From the NCBI RefSeq assembly GCF_030766825.1, contig NZ_JASFDV010000030.1, positions 1-64,000 on the forward strand: a stretch of 64,000 nucleotides of DNA, read 5' to 3'. Shown here piece after piece: positions 1 through 8,182 of the stretch. The notes beneath the pieces are model-generated. The model saw only the letters and a list, made by a program, of their open reading frames with translations. It was not told the origin of the DNA and made no database searches. The translations under genes and the position numbers were made by a program. Numbering within the stretch: position 1 is the first letter of the stretch; each line of letters starts with the position of its first letter. The stretch comes from Nocardiopsis sp. CC223A (lineage in GTDB: Bacteria > Actinomycetota > Actinomycetes > Streptosporangiales > Streptosporangiaceae).

Positions 1-1103
1 TTAGCGGCGCTGATTATCGGCTCGATACCCGGCACACGTTCCCATCTGCCCTGAGTGCTCTGTGTCAGTGGCCAGACCGCCTGCCGGTTCTTGTAGGGGA
101 AGATCAGTAGGTGTCCTTCGGCGACCCACGTCTTATACGGTTCCGGCACCTGTGTGGTCATCGGGGAGAACGTGCGAGCGCGCCACCTTCTGGGTGTTCG
201 GACCAGCCATCCGGGTGGGCGCATAACCAACTCGGCCTCGGTGCGTTCGACCAGCCAGTCCTCGAAGTCCTGCACCGTTACCTTGCGTTCAGCCCGCCAT
301 ACCGCTGTTCCGCCACGCCCGACCAAGGAATAGTTTTTACCGCTGTTGGCATCAAGAAAGTTCTGGTGCAGCTTGACCCATGCGGTTCCTTGCTCATAGA
401 GAGCCTGCTCGTTGATCCGGGCCCTGTCGCTCGACAGCACTTTGCGGGCGATGCTGGCCGCCACTTGGAAGCGGTCTGATGAATGCCAGGCCTCCTCCTC
501 CAAGGCTTTAGCCACCTTTAGCCGACGGTTCCGGAGCGCGGAATCCTCAGCGTCTAGGAGAGCGATGTCCTCTGGAGTGCGCTCTCGTTCTTCCTCTGCA
601 TCAGAGCGGACGGTCAGCTCAGGTTGGGTACTGGTTACAGCCACCGCCAACTTCCACAGCCCGAGGGCCGAGCGGTGCCTGAGCAGCGGGAGCATGCCCT
701 CAAGAAACTCGTCGTTGACGAAGGGCTCTTCCGCCGCGATCGCGGTCATCACCGCATCGGTCAGCAGCCGACTCTGGTAGTCGCGGTGCGCCCGCTGTGA
801 CTGCCCCGGAAGCCGCAGCGAAACGTCTCGAGCCCGGTCGATGAGCTCGGGTGCTGCCCGAAACGACAACCGTTGACCTGGCCTCGGTTCGCCTCGCCCA
901 AGCGGGGGCGGCGGATAGCGCAACACCGTAGAGATGTGGGTGCACCGATCCTCAGGCTTCCGGTTCTCCTGCCGCTCGACGTGCTTGCTCAGCAGCCGAC
1001 GAACCGTCTCGTCCCGCGAGGTCTTCCACCTGGCCGCAACGACAGCCAGAGCATCGAGAGCACACACCGGGAGCCGGACACTGGTCTGCTTATAACCTGA
1101 CAC
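1..1103 (-). CDS. Hypothetical protein with ribbon-helix-helix-like N-terminus (3' end cut by window edge)
   Basis: An open frame of 367 codons reads from a GTG at 1103 to the window edge without a stop, so the C-terminus is missing. Residues about 8-40 (VRLP...LDALAVVAARW...SRDETVRRLLSKHV) have the spacing of a CopG/Arc-type ribbon-helix-helix DNA-binding fold. A basic linker and a charged helical middle follow (repeated E/R around residues 150-200), then a part rich in aromatic residues. I do not recognise the family. It is transcribed in the same direction as the Tn3 transposase whose stop lies 113 bp upstream of this start, and may be cargo of that element or a plasmid gene. Coding is well supported; function is unknown. 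Confidence 0.7.
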   Translation of the reverse strand, partial: MSGYKQTSVRLPVCALDALAVVAARWKTSRDETVRRLLSKHVERQENRKPEDRCTHISTVLRYPPPPLGRGEPRPGQRLSFRAAPELIDRARDVSLRLPGQSQRAHRDYQSRLLTDAVMTAIAAEEPFVNDEFLEGMLPLLRHRSALGLWKLAVAVTSTQPELTVRSDAEEERERTPEDIALLDAEDSALRNRRLKVAKALEEEAWHSSDRFQVAASIARKVLSSDRARINEQALYEQGTAWVKLHQNFLDANSGKNYSLVGRGGTAVWRAERKVTVQDFEDWLVERTEAELVMRPPGWLVRTPRRWRARTFSPMTTQVPEPYKTWVAEGHLLIFPYKNRQAVWPLTQSTQGRWERVPGIEPIISAA

Positions 1104-1179
1104 CCCGCCAGTATGAGCCGTGATCCGACCGCATGACCGCTGGCCGAGGAACTTGAGGGGGTACGCGAGCACTGCATCC

Positions 1180-1210
1180 GTGGGCCCGCCCGGGCATCTG
1201 GCGGGCCCAC
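1180..1210 (-). terminator. Hairpin after tnpA of the first Tn3 element
   Basis: A perfect 11-bp stem (1180-1190 with 1200-1210, GTGGGCCCGCC) has a 9-nt loop. It starts 6 bp beyond the transposase stop. There is no strong U-run, so termination is inferred from position and stem strength. The rest of 1104-1215 shows no gene. Confidence 0.55.
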
Positions 1211-1215
1211 GACAC

Positions 1216-4200
1216 TTACTCCCGCGCGCTGTCAGGGTCGCGCAGGGGGCGCAGGCCCTCGTCCACGTCCGGCTGGGGGAAGGCGTAGGAACCCAGAAAG
1301 TTGATGTGGTCGAACCCCAGTGGAGACAGGCGCGCGCACATCTCCTCGGTGGCGGGGAACCCGTCGGCCCGCAGTTGGGTGACGGCGGCGTCGATGTAGA
1401 GGCTGTTCCACCACACGATGGCGTTCAGGGCCAGGCCCAGGGCGCCGAGCTGGTCCTCGAGCCCTTCGCGGTAGCGCTGCTTGAGCTCGCCGCGGTTGCC
1501 GAAGCAGATCTTGCGGGCGAGCTGGTGGCGGCCCTCGGAGATGTTGAGCTGGGCGGTGATCATCCGCCGGTAGCTCTCGTCGTGCAGGAACTGGAGCAGG
1601 TGCAGCGTCTTGAAGATGCGGCCGTAGTGGGCGAAGGCGTCGCCCAGTCCGGTGGGGCGGCCGTCGCGGGAGATCATGCGCACCAGGTCGTAGGCGCGCA
1701 CCGCCCCGGTGGTGAGCGATCCGGCGACCCGTAGCATGTCCTCCCAGTGGGCGCGGACCTTGTCCAGGCGGATGGTGTGCCGCGACATGGAGTCCAGGGG
1801 CCCGTAGCTGGCGCGGGTGTTGGTGCGCCAGAGGCGGGTGTCGCCCAAGTCGGCGATGCGCGGGGAGAACTGGTAGCCGCAGATCGCGAACAGGCCGAAG
1901 ACAATGTCGCTGTAGGAGGCGGTGTCGGTGATGACCATCTCCGGCTTGTCGCCGCCGTCGCGGGCGTGGATCGCGTCCAGGATGAACATCGAGTCGCGCA
2001 GCGTGCCGGGCACCACCACCCCGCCCAGGCCCATCACCCGGTCGTTGACGACGTTGAGCCAGGTGGCGCCGCGTTTGCGCAGCCCGAAGTACTTGGGGTT
2101 GGCCCTTGCGTGCAGGTTGCCGGTGGGGACGATGAACCGCATGCCATCGGCCGAGGCGATCAACCCGCCGCCCCACGCCTTGACGATGCCGATGCGGGCC
2201 TGGGCCTCGATCAGGCGCCCGTTCGCTGCGCTGATGGTCTCGGCGCGCACATAGCCCTGGTCGACCTGCTGGAGCCGGGCCAGGGTCAGGGCGTCCACGC
2301 CGGGTTTGGCCACGGGGGTCATGCCGATGTTGCACGCCTCGGCCACCAGCAGCGCGCACAGGCTCACCTCGAAGCCGTCCATATGCGCGTCGGCTCCGGA
2401 GATGTGGGTGAAGTCGCGGGGGAATCCGGTGCGGGCACCCACCTCCATGAGCAGCTCGGGGAAGTCCAGGCGGGGCATCATCGCGTCCACCAGGGCGCGG
2501 AACTCCTTCATCAGCGGCGGCTCGGCCAGGGCGTTAAGGGCCTCCACGCGCAGCTTGCCGCCGTCGAACTGCACGGCGGTGTTGGTGCCCAGCCCGTCCA
2601 GCACCCGCACGTAGCCTGCGTCCAGTGCCGAGGCCAGCTCGGCCAGGTGGCCGGCGGGCTCCTCCTCGAGCTTCAACGCTCGCAGGACCCGGGGCCGGGT
2701 CTGCTCCCACCGCTTCCCCGTCAGCAGGCGGGCGCGGGGGTCGCCCCAGCGGTCGGCGCCCTGGGCGAAGACGTCGCGGCGGCGCAGCGCCCGGTGCAGG
2801 TGCTCGATCACGCACAGGATGAACGCGGCCTTGTCCACCCGGTCCCCGTCCAGGTCGGGGTTGGCGTAGACCAGGCGCTTCCAGGAGCCGGTGACCAGCT
2901 CGTCGTGAGCGGCGATGTCGGTTGTGCGCACATGCTTGCGGCTGCGCGCGATGGACGCTGCGGTGCGCAGCGCCGCCAGCACCGGCTGTCCGGCCTCGGT
3001 GGCGTCGAAGGCGATGACCTCCACCAGTAGTTCGATGAAGCCCTGCACGGTGCGGTAGCGCTTGACCAGCCGAGCCCGCCACGCGGCGGCCGCGTCGTCG
3101 TCCTCGGGCACCTGCTCGACCACGGTCTTGACCGCGTCGATGAGTTTCTCGCGCGGGACCACCTCCTCGATGGCGTTCCACACCTCGGCCAGCGACACCA
3201 CCCGGGTGCCGGTGGCCTGCGGAGTGTGGATGAGCACGTCCACGGCGGCCGCCATCTTCTTGGCCGCGGCCTTCAGGTACGGCAGGGCGCGCAGTTTGTC
3301 CTCGTTGCCCTCGCGTTCGGCCTTGTTCAGCAGCTTGGAGGAGATCAACAGGTCCAGCCCGTCCAAGGCGTCGTCCACCGAGGAGGTCTCCAGGCGGCGG
3401 ACGGTGGCCAGCAGCGTGGCCGTCTGCCGGTTCTCCTCGAGGTCACGCAGGGTCGGGGCCTTGGACTTGAGCCCGTACTTGGCCAGGGTGTCCAGCTTGA
3501 CCGCAGACACATCCTCGAGGTTCACCCGCCCGGCGCCCAGTCCGCCGATCTCGGAGGTGCGGTCCAGCGCCTCGACCATGGACTGGCTGGAGACGCGGGT
3601 GGGTTCGGTGCGCAACCGCTCCAGTCCGGAGAAGCGCGTCCCGTCGGGTACCTGAAGCAGGCCGGTCATGCTCGAGCGGACGGTGTCGGGGGTGCGCTGG
3701 TGCAGGGAGGCGTGCAGGCGGGCGTTCTCGCTCTTGCGGACGTTGGTGACCACGCGGGCGAGCACCGTCATCCCCGGCAGCAGCACCTTCTTGTTCACCA
3801 GGTGCACGATCGCGCGGTCGAACAGGGTGCGCGGTCCGTCCTCGGTGGCCCAGACCCGGGCGGCCAGGTACTCGCGCAGGCCTTCCTCGCCCTCGCTGAA
3901 GTCGGTGTAGCCGAAGGTGTCGCGGATCTCCTGGGTGTGCTCGTAGGCGGTCTGCCAGCGGCGGCGGTATTCGCCGACGCAGGCGGGGTCCACGCCGAGC
4001 TGGTCAGCGACGAACGGCACGACCCTTTCGGGGACGCCGGTGGGGTTGTCGGGCAGGAACACGCCGAGCATGCGCACGGTGCCCCATTGCAGGGCCCACC
4101 CGAGTTTGGTCGCGGGGAGGCGCTTGGTGGCGACCGTTTCGTGGGCTTTGGCGTCCAGGCGGAAGAACTGCTCGAGGTCGCCGATGGACACCTCGTCGGG

Positions 4201-4251
4201 GAAGCGGGCATAGCGAGCGATCTGCTCGTCGGAGAGGAACTCATGTGGCAT
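1216..4251 (-). CDS. tnpA: Tn3-family transposase TnpA (element 1)
   Basis: The full-length 1011-aa product starts MPHEFLSDEQ, the usual Tn3 transposase opening, with an N-terminal DUF4158-like IR-binding part and a C-terminal DDE domain. The catalytic residues read as D702 (SADGMRF), D776 (ITDTASYSD) and E906 (NISEGRH). The C-terminal GLEDQLGALGL block is also intact. Family knowledge: it catalyses replicative transposition at 38-bp GGGG-starting ends with 5-bp duplications. Its start lies 107 bp from a 38-bp end at 4321-4358. No matching left end is visible before 1216, so the element probably extends past the window edge. No resolvase is visible on this side. Confidence 0.95.
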   Translation of the reverse strand: MPHEFLSDEQIARYARFPDEVSIGDLEQFFRLDAKAHETVATKRLPATKLGWALQWGTVRMLGVFLPDNPTGVPERVVPFVADQLGVDPACVGEYRRRWQTAYEHTQEIRDTFGYTDFSEGEEGLREYLAARVWATEDGPRTLFDRAIVHLVNKKVLLPGMTVLARVVTNVRKSENARLHASLHQRTPDTVRSSMTGLLQVPDGTRFSGLERLRTEPTRVSSQSMVEALDRTSEIGGLGAGRVNLEDVSAVKLDTLAKYGLKSKAPTLRDLEENRQTATLLATVRRLETSSVDDALDGLDLLISSKLLNKAEREGNEDKLRALPYLKAAAKKMAAAVDVLIHTPQATGTRVVSLAEVWNAIEEVVPREKLIDAVKTVVEQVPEDDDAAAAWRARLVKRYRTVQGFIELLVEVIAFDATEAGQPVLAALRTAASIARSRKHVRTTDIAAHDELVTGSWKRLVYANPDLDGDRVDKAAFILCVIEHLHRALRRRDVFAQGADRWGDPRARLLTGKRWEQTRPRVLRALKLEEEPAGHLAELASALDAGYVRVLDGLGTNTAVQFDGGKLRVEALNALAEPPLMKEFRALVDAMMPRLDFPELLMEVGARTGFPRDFTHISGADAHMDGFEVSLCALLVAEACNIGMTPVAKPGVDALTLARLQQVDQGYVRAETISAANGRLIEAQARIGIVKAWGGGLIASADGMRFIVPTGNLHARANPKYFGLRKRGATWLNVVNDRVMGLGGVVVPGTLRDSMFILDAIHARDGGDKPEMVITDTASYSDIVFGLFAICGYQFSPRIADLGDTRLWRTNTRASYGPLDSMSRHTIRLDKVRAHWEDMLRVAGSLTTGAVRAYDLVRMISRDGRPTGLGDAFAHYGRIFKTLHLLQFLHDESYRRMITAQLNISEGRHQLARKICFGNRGELKQRYREGLEDQLGALGLALNAIVWWNSLYIDAAVTQLRADGFPATEEMCARLSPLGFDHINFLGSYAFPQPDVDEGLRPLRDPDSARE

Positions 4252-4320
4252 GGGCCAGAACGTATGGCCCGCGAGGTGCCCAGAATCGGCCCGTCACCGA
4301 ACCGAAGCGGAGGTCGGGCC

Positions 4321-4358
4321 GCTAACGGGAATTTCTTCGGCGATCCTCCTCGACCCCC
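4321..4358 (-). repeat. Right terminal inverted repeat of Tn3 element 1
   Basis: Read on the minus strand this begins GGGGGTCGAGG and ends CCCGTTAGC, the Tn3 pattern of an outer G-run and an inner GCTAA-type end. It lies just upstream of tnpA and directly abuts the sliding-clamp fragment. Related ends occur at 13421 and 33259-33296. Intergenic 4252-4320 holds only the tnpA upstream region. Confidence 0.75.
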
Positions 4359-4775
4359 TTCCCCACCTGGGAGCGCATGCACAAGTTGGCCGTCGGCCAG
4401 GACATCGAGGTCGACGTTGAGATCGCCGCCCTGCGCGACACCATCAAACGGGTGTCCCTGTTCGCCGAGCGCAGCACCCCGCTGCGCATCAGCATCACCG
4501 GCGAGGGCCTGGTGGTGCGCTCGGGCAGCGAGGACCTGGGGGCGGTCGCCGAGGACGTCGACGCCCGCATCGACACCGACCGGGATCTCACGATCCACGT
4601 GCAGGCCCACTTCCTGACCGAGGCCCTGGCCGCGACCCCCGGCGAGCGGGCGCGGCTGTCTCTGGGACACCCCGAGAAGCCGTTCCTGATCCGCCCGGGC
4701 GACGAGGAGGAGACCGGGCTGATGTGGCTGCTCATGCCGGTCCGCCAGCCCGGACTTGAGGGGAAGAGCCTGTGA
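4359..4775 (+). pseudogene. 5'-truncated DNA polymerase III beta sliding clamp paralogue (C-terminal domain only)
   Basis: The frame enters from the transposon end and runs to a stop at 4773-4775. From about residue 20 it matches the third domain of bacterial beta clamps: VSLFAERSTPLRISI, then a strand-rich middle, HFLTEALAATPGER, and the diagnostic C-terminal end GLMWLLMPVR. Domains 1 and 2 are absent. The Tn3 end lies exactly where the coding region begins, so transposition cut the gene. A secondary ATG at 4377 could give a 132-aa orphan domain, but a functional ring is not expected. The stop overlaps the next start (GTGA). A clamp paralogue outside the main chromosomal dnaN context suggests plasmid, ICE or phage replication DNA. 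Confidence 0.75.
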
Positions 4776-4978
4776 GCCCGCTGACCGAGGACGAGGTGCG
4801 CGAGTTGCTCGCACCCGGCGAGGATGCCAACGACCTGCTCTTGGTCGTGCTCGCCGCCCTGCGCCGGGCCGGGCACCGGGTGGACGTCACCGACGCCTAC
4901 GGCGTGGGCTCTGAGGCCGCCGCCGAGTTGAACGTGAACGGGGGCCGCCGGATGCGCATCACCGCCCAACCCTGGTAA
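4772..4978 (+). CDS. Small hypothetical protein, 68 aa
   Basis: It starts at GTG 4772, overlapping the clamp-fragment stop by 4 bp, so it was the next gene of the same operon. The product is acidic at the N-terminus (LTEDEVRELLAPGEDANDLLLVVLAALRR as a predicted helix), then VDVTDAYGVGSEAAAELNVNGGRRMRITAQPW, which looks like strands. No known domain is recognised. It is the first of a run of seven very small same-strand genes typical of actinomycete integrative elements. Confidence 0.55.
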   Translation: MSPLTEDEVRELLAPGEDANDLLLVVLAALRRAGHRVDVTDAYGVGSEAAAELNVNGGRRMRITAQPW

Positions 4979-5036
4979 CCCCCTGCGGCCGCCCCAGTAG
5001 GTGGGGCGGCCGCCCTGCTCCCCGAAGGAGGGCCCC

Positions 5037-5234
5037 GTGCCCAAGCCGCGCATCACCGCCGACAAGATCAGCCGCTCCCCGGAGTGGGAGGCCGAACTGG
5101 CCCGCCAGGGGCTGCGGCCCGCACCCGGCACCGGACGGGGCGCCGCCCGCCTGCGCGGCGCTGCCCTGCGACGCCACGCCCCTGACGATGTCCGCTACAC
5201 CGCCGACCGACAGCGAGAGGACGACCGCGCTTGA
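5037..5234 (+). CDS. Small basic hypothetical protein, 65 aa
   Basis: GTG at 5037 is preferred because a strong Shine-Dalgarno (GAAGGAGGG, 5024-5032) precedes it; an upstream GTG at 5001 would read through that site. The product is KPRITADKISRSPEWEAELARQGL followed by an Arg-rich tail, strongly basic. The stop overlaps the next start (TTGA). Function is unknown; the charge fits nucleic-acid binding but no fold can be named. Confidence 0.5.
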   Translation: MPKPRITADKISRSPEWEAELARQGLRPAPGTGRGAARLRGAALRRHAPDDVRYTADRQREDDRA

Positions 5235-5521
5235 CCACCACGACCGCCACCCACCCGTTGGCCGACCGATGGGTGGCCATGGCCCGCGACGGCGGCCGCC
5301 CGCCCCACCTGGGCGTGCTCACCCGGGTGCGCCCCTGGACCGCGCCGGACGGTAGGACCTGGTGGTCGTGGGTGCTGCGCACCCACACCGGCCACCTGGT
5401 CGGGTCCAGCACCCTGGCCGACACCGGGCTCGTGCCCCGGGTCGTGGCCGCCGGCCTGGCCGACATCGCCCACGACCGGGGCCTGCTGTCCGATCTGCCT
5501 GATCTGGAGGAGCGCCCATGA
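5231..5521 (+). CDS. Small hypothetical protein, 96 aa
   Basis: It starts at TTG 5231 inside the previous stop and ends in an ATGA overlap with the next gene, which supports a translationally coupled operon. The sequence has a Trp/Arg-rich strand region (LTRVRPWTAPDGRTWWSWVLRTHTGHLVG) and a helical, acidic C-terminus (GLADIAHDRGLLSDLPDLEERP). No family is recognised. Confidence 0.5.
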   Translation: MTTTTATHPLADRWVAMARDGGRPPHLGVLTRVRPWTAPDGRTWWSWVLRTHTGHLVGSSTLADTGLVPRVVAAGLADIAHDRGLLSDLPDLEERP

Positions 5522-5658
5522 GCATCATCGACCGCGACGGAGACGAGTGGGAGGTCCCGACCGATCTCCTTCGCCATACCGGGACCGGCAGGATCATGAC
5601 CCAGGACGAGGTCGAGGACTTCTTCGGTCCGCTCACTACCACCGAACCGACCAACTGA
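5518..5658 (+). CDS. Very small acidic hypothetical protein, 46 aa
   Basis: ATG 5518 lies inside the previous stop (ATGA). The product is acidic (SIIDRDGDEWEVPTDLL then MTQDEVEDFFGPLTT). Support comes from the coupled overlap and the RBS-spaced neighbour, not from homology. Confidence 0.45.
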   Translation: MSIIDRDGDEWEVPTDLLRHTGTGRIMTQDEVEDFFGPLTTTEPTN

Positions 5659-5668
5659 GGAGAAGGCG

Positions 5669-5833
5669 ATGACCATCACCCGCGTGAACGGCACCGTCCA
5701 CGAGATGCCCGGCCAGGCCCCCGGGTGGGCGCACTGCGACGGCTGGATCCCGGCGGCTTCGGAACCGCTGCCCCCGGGTACGCCCGTGGACTGCCCCGGG
5801 TGCCGGCGTGTGCGCGCCGCCCACGAGAGCTGA
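5669..5833 (+). CDS. Small Cys/His protein, 54 aa, possible zinc-binding knuckle
   Basis: A Shine-Dalgarno (GAGGAGAAGG) precedes ATG 5669, 10 bp after the previous stop. The sequence ends HCDGWIPAASEP...VDCPGCRRVRAAHES. The C-P-G-C pair with an upstream H-C could bind one zinc ion. Such mini zinc-ribbon proteins are common in actinomycete mobile elements, but I cannot assign a role. Confidence 0.5.
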   Translation: MTITRVNGTVHEMPGQAPGWAHCDGWIPAASEPLPPGTPVDCPGCRRVRAAHES

Positions 5834-5851
5834 CCCCCCCGAAGGAGCTTC

Positions 5852-6046
5852 ATGACGTTCGAGTCCCACCACGAGTACCGGACCGCGCACAAGATGGCCG
5901 AGCGCCTGGCCAAGCACGCTGCGGACCAGGTGGACGCCCACCCCGAGCGGGCGGCGGTGCTGGCCGCCACCGCCCAGGTGCACGCCACCCTGGCCCTGGC
6001 GGCCGCGACCAAGCTCGCGGCCGAACTCGCCGAAGACGAAGACTAG
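5852..6046 (+). CDS. Small all-helical hypothetical protein, 64 aa
   Basis: ATG 5852 has a GAAGGAG Shine-Dalgarno about 7 bp upstream. The product is almost entirely predicted helix with Ala-rich heptads (AERLAKHAADQVDAHPERAAVLAATAQVHATLALAAATKLAAELAEDED) and could form a coiled-coil dimer. No family is recognised; it belongs to the small-gene operon. Confidence 0.5.
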   Translation: MTFESHHEYRTAHKMAERLAKHAADQVDAHPERAAVLAATAQVHATLALAAATKLAAELAEDED

Positions 6047-6056
6047 GGAGGCGACG

Positions 6057-6377
6057 GTGGAAGCCGTGTTCTACCACGCGCTCTACGGGGCGCTGGACTA
6101 CTACTGGCACCGCTACGGCACGGACATGGACACCTGCGACATCCCTCCGGCCCTGGTCCGGATGATCGGGGAAAGCGCCCAGGAGGACCCCGTCTCCCTG
6201 GCCACAGACCTGGACGCCGCCTTCGAGATGCTCGACGGGGCCGGGGTGCCCAGGGCCTCCGCCCTGGCGTGCCTGCGCCACAACCTGACCCAGCCCGCGT
6301 TCCCCCGGCAGGCCCTCACCCACGTGCGCGGCCTGCTGGCGTCACTGGAACTGCACGGCACCGCGAACGGACGCTGA
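6057..6377 (+). CDS. Hypothetical protein, 106 aa, last gene of the small-gene operon
   Basis: GTG 6057 follows a GGGAGG ribosome site, 10 bp after the previous stop. The product starts MEAVFYHALYGALDYYWHRYGTDMDTCD and continues as an acidic helical protein. A terminator 17 bp after the stop (6394-6428) closes the operon. No family is recognised. Confidence 0.55.
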   Translation: MEAVFYHALYGALDYYWHRYGTDMDTCDIPPALVRMIGESAQEDPVSLATDLDAAFEMLDGAGVPRASALACLRHNLTQPAFPRQALTHVRGLLASLELHGTANGR

Positions 6378-6393
6378 ACCCCGCGCGCCGCCG

Positions 6394-6428
6394 AGCCCCG
6401 CACCCCGGAACCCCCGGGGTGCGGGGCT
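6394..6428 (+). terminator. Strong terminator closing the small-gene operon
   Basis: A perfect 15-bp stem (6394-6408 with 6414-6428) with a 5-nt loop is followed by TTTCC. The stem and downstream bases closely resemble the hairpin at 13471-13509; a related one lies at 33202-33238. Confidence 0.85.
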
Positions 6429-6475
6429 TTCCGCGTTTCCAGGGCCGGGCGCGCGTTCCCGCCCGGTCGTTCCCA

Positions 6476-6513
6476 GGGGCCCGGTAGTTTTCGCGGAAAA
6501 TCCAACGCCAAGC
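6476..6513 (+). repeat. Orphan 38-bp Tn3-type terminal repeat
   Basis: This starts GGGGCCCGGTAG, has the core TTTTCGCGGAAAATCC and ends AACGCCAAGC, close to the classical Tn3 consensus (GGGG, then TTTTCGGAAAA, then ACGCTAAG). The inner side points right. No partner or transposase of this type was found, so it is a solo end. Confidence 0.6.
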
Positions 6514-6514
6514 G

Positions 6515-6622
6515 TTCCCCTCTCCGCTCCTGGTCACCAACGAGCAGGTCCAGCTGCTCGCCTCGCACTTCACCGGCCAGGCCGACCGGGTCGCGGAGAT
6601 CGTGGCCATGCTCACCGAGTAG
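6515..6622 (+). pseudogene. C-terminal remnant of an unknown protein
   Basis: Immediately inside the orphan Tn3 end a frame reads LLVTNEQVQLLASHFTGQADRVAEIVAMLTE to a TAG at 6620-6622. It has no start codon and natural amphipathic helices, so it looks like the surviving tail of a gene cut by the element. The stretch 6623-6721 shows no gene. Confidence 0.4.
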
Positions 6623-6721
6623 GCCCAGTTCTCCCAAAGCTACGGCGAGAGGCAAAGTAACCGTGAGGGCGGGGGCGCAACGGAACGTTGCTAGCCGCTA
6701 GCCCTCATAAACGCGTGCCTG

Positions 6722-7573
6722 TCAGGGCGAAGCTGGCGACCGAGCGGGGCGCCCCTCCGCCCGGCGCTTGGCACGGGCGTGCGCGGATTGCTTGGTGATC
6801 CCCAGAGCGGCACCGATGCACGACCAGGAGACCCCGGCGGCGTGCGCTCGGGACAGCGCCGCATCCTCCAGGCGCTCGATCTCGGTGCGCATCTGCCCGA
6901 ACAGGACGAGCACTGCCAGGTGCCCGACCTGATCCAGGGTCGCGTCGCGGCTGGCGGCCGCGACCAGTTCGGCGGCCGGGGCAGTGGCCAGGCGCGCGTT
7001 CTAGTTCAGGGCGGCCTGACCCGGGGCGGCATAGCGGGCGGTGAGGTACTCGGCCGGGCTCATCATCAGCGGGTCCTCGTCCGTGTCACTGTCGTCCGTA
7101 CTGGGCTGGCGCAACAGAGGGGCCAGCCTGCGCTCGCGCTCGCGCACCACAAGCGCGACGTCGGCCGCATCCACCCTGTCAGGCAGCTGTTCCAGAAGCG
7201 CGTCGGCCAGGGCACCGACCCGGCCGGCGGCGGCATCCGGGTCGGTGATCTCGGCTAGGTGCTCGGTCACTGGGTCGATCAGCCCCCACCGGTCGTAGCG
7301 GGCCACCTTCACCTCCTCCAGCTTGCCCGCCAGAGACAGCTCGACCGCGGCCACAGCCAGGGAGCGGTAGCGGTAGTGGCGCTGGAACTCCGTCCGACCT
7401 CCAGCCGGGGCGCGCTTGCGCACTGCGGCGAGAGTGGGCCCGTCAATCCAGGACAAGATCCAGCGGGGGGAAGAACTGTAGGGGGAGGCGCAGGACTGGG
7501 TGTAGGTGGCGCGAGCCTCACATCCGGGGTGTTCGGTGGAGATCTCGCGGGACAGGCGATGCAAGGGGTGCAC
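6722..7573 (-). pseudogene. HTH-type hypothetical protein interrupted by an in-frame TAG
   Basis: Two same-frame parts are separated only by a TAG at 7001-7003. The upstream part (up to 190 aa from GTG 7573) is a mixed helical protein ending AEYLTARYAAPGQAALN. The downstream part continues NARLATAPAAELVAAASRD and ends with a clear helix-turn-helix (AGVSWSCIGAALGITKQSAHARAKRRA). The first start codon after the TAG is GTG 6913, which would remove the natural helix before the HTH. I read it as one gene with a nonsense mutation; two separate genes remain possible. The true start is uncertain because 7573 is only 20 bp from the divergent gene. Confidence 0.5.
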
Positions 7574-7592
7574 AGTTGAAGGGACTCATCCC

Positions 7593-8156
7593 GTGAAGTG
7601 GAACCTGCGGCTGGCCGCCGCCAACCGCGGCATCTGGAAGGCCAGCCAGATGCAGCGCCTGCTCGCCGAGCACGGCCTGGTGATCAGCGCCGGGAAGATG
7701 TCGGGGCTGTGGTCGGGTGACCCGGCCAGCATCAAGCTCGACGACCTCGACGTCATCTGCGCGGTGCTCGAATGCGGCCCCCAGGAGCTGCTCATCCCGG
7801 AACCGGAGAAGGTCCAGCGCGGAGAAGCGGGTGGAGAAGGAGCTGATCGGCCAGTTGACCGCGGTGCCGGGCAAGAAGTTGATCCTGCGCCGGACGGTGG
7901 ACACCTCCCTGGCCTCCCCGGAGGGGACGGTGGCCGAGGTGATCCTCCCCGTGGTGCGCGGCGGAGCCAAGACCCTGCGGCGGCCGCCGCGAGCTGCGCG
8001 ATCCCGACGAGCCCTTGGAGGACGATGAGGAGGAGTGACTGGAGTCCACAGATGCCCGTAGAGGGAACCGGGCTATCACGAACACGTGAAAAAGACAATG
8101 GCATCACGGTGTCCGTGCGGACTTACTCGGATACGACCCTGGGTAGGATACAGTAA
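7593..8156 (+). CDS. XRE/Cro-type HTH regulator with altered 3' part
   Basis: GTG 7593 follows GAAGGGA. The first 75 residues (MKWNLRLAAANRGIWKASQ, MQRLLAEHGLVISAGKMSGLWSG, IKLDDLDVICAVLECGPQELL) form a compact Cro-like HTH common in actinomycete mobile elements. After PEPEKV (about 7815) the frame becomes Gly/Arg-rich. The +1 frame there reads a more natural sequence (EKELIGQLTAVPGKKLILRRTVDTSL, on to about 8028), so a frameshift or a fusion to a remnant is likely. It probably regulates nearby element genes. Confidence 0.6.
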   Translation: MKWNLRLAAANRGIWKASQMQRLLAEHGLVISAGKMSGLWSGDPASIKLDDLDVICAVLECGPQELLIPEPEKVQRGEAGGEGADRPVDRGAGQEVDPAPDGGHLPGLPGGDGGRGDPPRGARRSQDPAAAAASCAIPTSPWRTMRRSDWSPQMPVEGTGLSRTREKDNGITVSVRTYSDTTLGRIQ

Positions 8157-8182
8157 AAGTCGATCTGCCGGGAGAGCTCTCC

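Noticed and set aside
1120-4617. Long plus-strand frames opposite the transposase
   Set aside because: They are rich in Gly, Val, Gln, Arg and Pro with no domains and lie exactly antisense to the transposase; high GC creates such shadows.
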